Positions 59,968 to 64,000 of a stretch of DNA of 64,000 nucleotides are shown one piece after another. This DNA is from Deferribacter autotrophicus. Lineage in GTDB: Bacteria; Chrysiogenota; Deferribacteres; Deferribacterales; Deferribacteraceae. A program made the translations under genes and the position numbers. The stretch is from the NCBI RefSeq assembly GCF_008362905.1, contig NZ_VFJB01000008.1, positions 62,001 through 126,000 on the forward strand. Direction: 5' to 3'. Numbering within the stretch: the stretch's first letter is position 1; the number at the start of each line of letters is the position of its first letter. The notes beneath the pieces were generated by a model. That model was not told the origin of the DNA and did no database searches. It was given only the letters and a program-made list of their open reading frames with translations.

Positions 59968-60004
59968 AAAATAGTTCTCACTGAAAAAGTGAGAACTATT
60001 TTAT
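59968..60004 (+). terminator. Strong hairpin terminator
   Basis: A 15-bp perfect stem: AAAATAGTTCTCACT (59968-59982) and AGTGAGAACTATTTT (59988-60002) with loop GAAAA. It ends the butyrate operon and could also act on the minus strand. Between it and the leftward epimerase (60005-60199) there is a second G/C-rich hairpin (60104-60127, TAAAGGGGGT/ACCCCCTTTA) without a T-run. Confidence 0.88.
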
Positions 60005-60199
60005 AAATAATATTTTTTCATGATTTTGCTAGTTTTTATCCCTCAATTAATAAAATTTTATGTTTTATATAATTTTTTGTAAACTCAGCATTTTTGGGGG
60101 TTCTAAAGGGGGTGTTAACCCCCTTTAAGTCACACCATTACAAATGCTATAAATAAAGTATTTTTTAATTATTAATAAGATATACTTTTTCAGTGGCAA

Positions 60200-61048
60200 T
60201 TATAATAGTAAATCTTTTAATGCTGAAATGATATCAGGAAATTCAAATTTAAAACCTGATTCCAATAGTATCTTAGGTAATACATTTTGAGTTTTGAGAA
60301 GAATATCTGCTCCTTCTCCGTAAACTAATTTTAATATGAAAGAGGGAATAGTTAAGACAGTGGGCCTTTTCAAAATATTGCCGGCAATTTTTGTGAACTC
60401 ATAATTTGTCACAGGGTTTGGGGCCACTATATTTACTTCTTTATTTATATTCTTTTCAATTATGTGGTCCATTGCTCTTATACAATCCTCAATATGAATC
60501 CACGAAATTACCTGTTTTCCGCTTGCAATTTTACCGCCGATACCGAGCTTAAATGGGAGTATCATTCTTGGAAATGTACCACCGTTTTTCCCTAAAACGA
60601 CACCAAATCTCAAAATGGATGTGGAGATTCCATATTCTTCTGCCTTTAATGCCTCATTTTCCCAGATTTGGCATACGTATGATAAAAAATCATTATTGAT
60701 TTTGCATGTGTATTCGTCACATTGTATTTCACTTGTATAAATTCCTATGGCTGATGCCGATAAAAATCGTTTGGGTTTATTTTTTAACTTACTCATAGCT
60801 GCAACAATATTTTTTGTCGGTATTACCCTGCTATCAACAATGATATTTTTGTATTTTTTAGTCCATCTTTTAAGGATAGGTGCACCGGCTAAGTTGATAA
60901 TAATATCTGCTGAGTCAATTTTATTTAATAAAGCTTCAGGGGTATATAGGTCTTTTCTATTTAAAAAGATAAATTCATATTTGGTTTTATATTTGTTAAT
61001 AAAATTTTTACCAATAAAACCTCTATGACCGGAAATGGCAATTTTCAA
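60200..61048 (-). CDS. TIGR01777/YfcH-type NAD-dependent epimerase (DUF1731)
   Basis: 282 residues. Rossmann start KIAISGHRGFIGKNFIN with its GxxGFIG motif, followed by ADIIINLAGAPILKRWTKKYKN and SASAIGIYT, and a C-terminal DUF1731-like domain (PNPVTNYEFTKIAGNILKRPTVLTIPSFILKLVYGEGADILL). These match the TIGR01777 (YfcH/SulA-like) family; the substrate is unknown. It is divergent from the ABC transporter genes with 48 bp between starts, so the two promoters overlap. Confidence 0.88.
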   Translation of the reverse strand: MKIAISGHRGFIGKNFINKYKTKYEFIFLNRKDLYTPEALLNKIDSADIIINLAGAPILKRWTKKYKNIIVDSRVIPTKNIVAAMSKLKNKPKRFLSASAIGIYTSEIQCDEYTCKINNDFLSYVCQIWENEALKAEEYGISTSILRFGVVLGKNGGTFPRMILPFKLGIGGKIASGKQVISWIHIEDCIRAMDHIIEKNINKEVNIVAPNPVTNYEFTKIAGNILKRPTVLTIPSFILKLVYGEGADILLKTQNVLPKILLESGFKFEFPDIISALKDLLL

Positions 61049-61096
61049 CTAATTTATCCCTTTAAAATTTTGATATATCAAATATATTTCCTTAAA

Positions 61097-61873
61097 ATGG
61101 GAAGAAAATCTATCGAATTGATACTGTTTATTGTTTTGATTTTTTTATTAGCCTTTTTTCTCTACAAAGGAGCCACATCGTCAGGATATAACTGGCAGTG
61201 GTTTCGTATCGATGAATTTTTCCTGAAATTTGATAAGGGCAAATTAATTTTAGGTCCATTCCTGAAAGGACTGCTTATAACTTTTCAAATTTCTTTTTTG
61301 TCTTTTATATTAACTAATGTTTTAGGTTTTACATTTGGAATTTTCAGGGTGCTTAACTCTTTTGTTGCAAGGTTATTGGGGTATCTTTATGTTGAAATAT
61401 TTCGTAATACTCCTTTGATAATACAAATACTTTTTTTCTATTTTGTAATAGCACCTGTATTTAATATTTCAGGATTTTGGTCAGCTGTAATAGCATTAAG
61501 CCTTTTTGAAGGTGCTTATGCTTGTGAGATAGTCAGAGCCGGAATTGAATCCATAGATAAGGGGCAATGGGAGGCATCTTTTAGTTTGGGTTTGTCTAAA
61601 GGTAACACCATATCCTATATTATTTTACCACAAGCAATTAAAAAGGTTATGTTACCTTTAACCAATATTTTTGTTTCTTTAATAAAAGATTCCGCCTTGG
61701 TGAGTGTAATTGCTGTTTATGATTTAACAATGGAAGCTCAAAAGGCAATTTCAGAAACGTTTATGACCTTTGAAATTTGGCTGACAGTTGCATTTACATA
61801 TTTTCTTATAAATGTTATAATTTTAATAATGCTTAGATTATTTAGCTATAAAATGAGATGGGGTGATGTGTGA
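61097..61873 (+). CDS. Polar amino-acid ABC transporter permease (HisM/GlnP type)
   Basis: 258 residues from ATG 61097; an earlier start would add 24 residues but has no membrane helix or ribosome site. No strong ribosome site is visible here either. Several helices and the EAA-loop (GQWEASFSLGLSKGNTISYIILPQAIK) mark it as a binding-protein-dependent permease of the polar amino-acid class. It starts a three-gene set (permease, binding protein, permease) that lacks an ATPase gene. Two different permeases probably form the heterodimeric channel. Confidence 0.88.
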   Translation: MGRKSIELILFIVLIFLLAFFLYKGATSSGYNWQWFRIDEFFLKFDKGKLILGPFLKGLLITFQISFLSFILTNVLGFTFGIFRVLNSFVARLLGYLYVEIFRNTPLIIQILFFYFVIAPVFNISGFWSAVIALSLFEGAYACEIVRAGIESIDKGQWEASFSLGLSKGNTISYIILPQAIKKVMLPLTNIFVSLIKDSALVSVIAVYDLTMEAQKAISETFMTFEIWLTVAFTYFLINVIILIMLRLFSYKMRWGDV

Positions 61874-62667
61874 ATTTTTTAAAGAAATTTTTTTTAATTT
61901 TACTTTTGTTTTCTTTTGCAGCTAATTTGTCTGCATCTGAAGGCACTCTTGATAAGATTTTAAAAAGGGGGGTGTTGAAAGTTGGTATGTCCACATTTGT
62001 TCCTTGGGCGATGTATGACAAGAAGGGAAGGCTTGTTGGTTTTGAGATTGATGTTGCAAAACGTTTAGCGAAAGATATGGGTGTGAAAGTTCAGTTTGTA
62101 CCGACTAAATGGTCAGGCATCATCCCAGCTTTATTGACAGGTAAATTCGATATTATCATTGGTGGAATGAGTATCACACCACAAAGAGCTTTGAAAGTAA
62201 ATTTTTCTATTCCATATGATTATTCCGGAATGTCTATTGTGGCCAATAAAACTAAGGCAAAAGGATTTAATTCTTTAAAATATTTTAATAAGAAAGGTGT
62301 AATAATTGCTGTTCGTATAGGTACAACTGCTGAGGTGGCTGCAAAAAAATATATGCCAAATGCAACCATAAAACTATTTGATGATGAATCACAGGCGATT
62401 CAGGAGCTTCTTTTAGGAAGAGCACATGCTGTTGTAGCTTCAGCTCCAATGCCTGCATTTCAAGCAATAAAACATTCTGATAGACTATTTTTACCTATTA
62501 AAGATACTTTTACAAAAGAACCTATAGGTTTTGCTATTAGAAAAGGGGATTCGGATTTTCTAAACTTTTTAAATAGCTGGATTACTTATGTAAAAGCTGA
62601 AGGGTTTTTAAAGGAAAGAAAACATTATTGGTTTTATACAAGAGATTGGGAGAAACTGATTAAATAA
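61870..62667 (+). CDS. Amino-acid ABC transporter substrate-binding protein (SBP_bac_3 family)
   Basis: 265 residues from the GTG at 61870, overlapping the permease stop by 4 bp. Signal peptide FLKKFFLILLLFSFAANLSA, then the SBP family 3 pattern: ILKRGVLKVGMSTFVPWAMYDKKGRLVGFEIDVAKRLAKDMG, KWSGIIPALLTGKFDIIIGGMSITPQRA and RIGTTAEVAAKKYMPNA. It captures a polar amino acid in the periplasm. A terminator follows 3 bp after its stop, before the second permease, which would give more binding protein than that permease. Confidence 0.9.
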   Translation: MNFLKKFFLILLLFSFAANLSASEGTLDKILKRGVLKVGMSTFVPWAMYDKKGRLVGFEIDVAKRLAKDMGVKVQFVPTKWSGIIPALLTGKFDIIIGGMSITPQRALKVNFSIPYDYSGMSIVANKTKAKGFNSLKYFNKKGVIIAVRIGTTAEVAAKKYMPNATIKLFDDESQAIQELLLGRAHAVVASAPMPAFQAIKHSDRLFLPIKDTFTKEPIGFAIRKGDSDFLNFLNSWITYVKAEGFLKERKHYWFYTRDWEKLIK

Positions 62668-62669
62668 TT

Positions 62670-62696
62670 GCTAAGGCCTACGCCTTAGCTTTTTTT
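62670..62696 (+). terminator. Intra-operon terminator directly before the second permease
   Basis: GCTAAGGC (62670-62677) with GCCTTAGC (62682-62689), loop CTAC, then TTTTTTT (62690-62696). The next ATG is at 62700, leaving no room for a ribosome site. It likely attenuates expression of the second permease relative to the binding protein. Confidence 0.82.
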
Positions 62697-62699
62697 GAA

Positions 62700-63575
62700 A
62701 TGAAGCAGAAAATAAAGATTACTAAAATTGATATTCTTTTAATAATTTTGATTCTATTTTTTATCTGGCTTTTTTTCTACAGAGTAAATAAATATCTGAA
62801 TTACCAGTGGCAGTGGAAATCAATTTTTCAATATTTTTTCGTGGTAGAAGATGGCAAAATAGGAGCAAATGTATTAAGCATTGGTATCTTAAATACGATA
62901 AAAATTAGTGTCTATTCTATTATATTATCTACAATAATCGGATTTATTATGGGTATATTTAAGAGCACAAAAAATCTTTTTTTTAGATTGATCGGTGTTA
63001 TGTATGTTGAATCTATAAGAAACATCCCTTCCATAGTTGTTATTTTTGTAGTTTATTATTTTTTAGGGGATCAAATTATAACTGTTTTAAAACTAGATAA
63101 TTTTTTTATAACTTTGGATGACAAATATAATATTTTACTAAACTTTTTTCTCGTGCCAAAAGATAAAATTTCAATTTTTCTGATTGGGATAATTGCCCTT
63201 TCTCTGTATGAGGGGGCGTATATAACTGAGATAGTAAGAGGAGCGATTAAATCCATTGATAAAGGTCAAATCGATGCATCTAAAAGTTTAGGTTTAAATA
63301 AATGGCAACGATTGAGATATATTGTTTTTCCTCAGGCATTACCTTTAATTATACCTCCACTGACAGGGCAGATGGTTTCCACAATAAAGGATTCTGCCAT
63401 TTTATCGGTTATTTCCATTCCGGAGCTAACTTTTCAAGGAATGGAATTGATGGCATCAACATATTTGATTTTTGAAACTTGGATAATTATCACAGTTATT
63501 TATTTGGTATTAAATATAATACTATCACATGTATCCGGGTATTTGGAAATGAGATTAAAATCGTATAGAACCTAA
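62700..63575 (+). CDS. Second polar amino-acid ABC transporter permease
   Basis: 291 residues. The first helix (IDILLIILILFFIWLFFYR) is followed by a periplasmic stretch containing YLNYQWQWKSIFQYFFVV, similar to the SGYNWQWFRIDEF segment of the first permease. The core has EAA-loop GQIDASKSLGLNKWQRLRYIVFPQALP and helices. It is longer than its partner by an insertion around 135-160. It ends 4 bp into the convergent EamA gene. Confidence 0.88.
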   Translation: MKQKIKITKIDILLIILILFFIWLFFYRVNKYLNYQWQWKSIFQYFFVVEDGKIGANVLSIGILNTIKISVYSIILSTIIGFIMGIFKSTKNLFFRLIGVMYVESIRNIPSIVVIFVVYYFLGDQIITVLKLDNFFITLDDKYNILLNFFLVPKDKISIFLIGIIALSLYEGAYITEIVRGAIKSIDKGQIDASKSLGLNKWQRLRYIVFPQALPLIIPPLTGQMVSTIKDSAILSVISIPELTFQGMELMASTYLIFETWIIITVIYLVLNIILSHVSGYLEMRLKSYRT

Positions 63576-64000
63576 TATTTTTTATTTGTAATATAAACTC
63601 CAAAAATGGTTAACAATCCGCCCAATATCATGAAAAGAGTTAGCTGTTCGTGTAAGATAATTACACCAAAAAGTGTTCCAAAAAAAGGTACCAAATATAT
63701 AAATACTGAAGCTCGAGTGGCACCTATTTCCTTAATTCCGTTGTAAAACCACAAAAATCCCAAAACTGTAGCGAATACCGATAATACTATCAAAGAAATT
63801 GCTACATTTAGATTGAAAACTAAACTTCTTGTAAAAATATCGTTAATGGCAAAAGGAGTAAGTAGTATTGTGCCCCAGAATATAGAATATGCCGTTGATT
63901 CCATGGGGGAAAGGGTGTTAAGAGCTATTTTGCCAAAAATAGTGTAGGCTGACCAAGATAAAGCAGCAAATACGATTAAGATATCACCGTAATTAAGGTC
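63572..64000 (-). CDS. EamA/DMT-family transporter, 5'-truncated
   Basis: The frame is open to the right edge of the window, so only the last 142 residues are visible. GDILIVFAALSWSAYTIFGK is a typical opening of the second EamA repeat, followed by STAYSIFWGTILLTPFAI, SVFATVLGFLWFYNGIKEIGATRASVFIYLVPFFGTLFGVIILHEQLTLFMILGG-type helices (five). It is a small-solute or metabolite exporter with unknown substrate. The 3' end overlaps the convergent permease gene by 4 bp. Confidence 0.85.
   Translation of the reverse strand, partial: DLNYGDILIVFAALSWSAYTIFGKIALNTLSPMESTAYSIFWGTILLTPFAINDIFTRSLVFNLNVAISLIVLSVFATVLGFLWFYNGIKEIGATRASVFIYLVPFFGTLFGVIILHEQLTLFMILGGLLTIFGVYITNKKY

Overview
The window is AT-rich chromosomal DNA of a Gram-negative bacterium. 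The evidence is heptosyltransferases, a periplasmic SurA-type foldase, secretin and MSHA-pilus genes, and c-type cytochromes. The mix of acyl-CoA metabolism, an MSHA-like pilus and strong AAGGAGG ribosome sites fits a Deferribacterota-type organism. That assignment is inference from protein character and not a database match. No rRNA, tRNA or CRISPR array was seen.

Layout. 1-6.8 kb: propionyl-CoA carboxylase subunits and a split methylmalonyl-CoA mutase large subunit, facing an acrylyl-CoA-reductase-like gene and a solute-binding protein whose promoter carries a TetR-like palindrome. 7-13 kb: formyltransferase-like protein, DUF2207, LemA, an MBL-fold hydrolase, an NAD-epimerase and a PAP2 phosphatase. 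13-33 kb: a long leftward MSHA-type pilus locus running from the major pilin (32.7 kb) to the PilB/MshE ATPase (16.1 kb). It is interrupted by a four-helix-bundle (IVP) cassette and a decayed Uma2 gene, and is followed by a pseudokinase-FapA fusion and a degenerate MoaE. 33-42 kb: YdcF, two heptosyltransferases, DsrE, HlyIII, a small cytochrome c, a parvulin, RsmB, a GGDEF protein and LysS. 42-55 kb: mnmA, a phosphodiesterase, mreBCD-mrdA-rodA, a radical-SAM protein, a PerR-like regulator, a tiny RCKP zinc protein, thioredoxin, FmdB, cytochrome P460 and pyruvate kinase. 55.3-56.9 kb: nested mobile DNA. 57-64 kb: butyrate kinase, an XRE-cupin-phosphotransbutyrylase fusion, a polar amino-acid ABC transporter and an EamA exporter.

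The most striking feature is the IS110-family element at 55371-56649. Upstream of its recombinase gene lies a predicted RNA with a 5' stem-loop and two internal-loop hairpins. Segments of the first hairpin match the target flank, and segments of the second match the element's own two ends, as expected of a bridge RNA. Removing the element restores a perfect 12-bp palindrome. That palindrome lies inside an older 331-bp inverted-repeat element (55279-56888) flanked by perfect 9-bp duplications.

Metabolically, the propionyl-CoA carboxylase/mutase genes, acrylyl-CoA reductase, butyrate kinase/phosphotransbutyrylase and solute transporters suggest growth on short-chain acids and amino acids. The MSHA pilus, the GGDEF protein and the LPS genes point to surface attachment.
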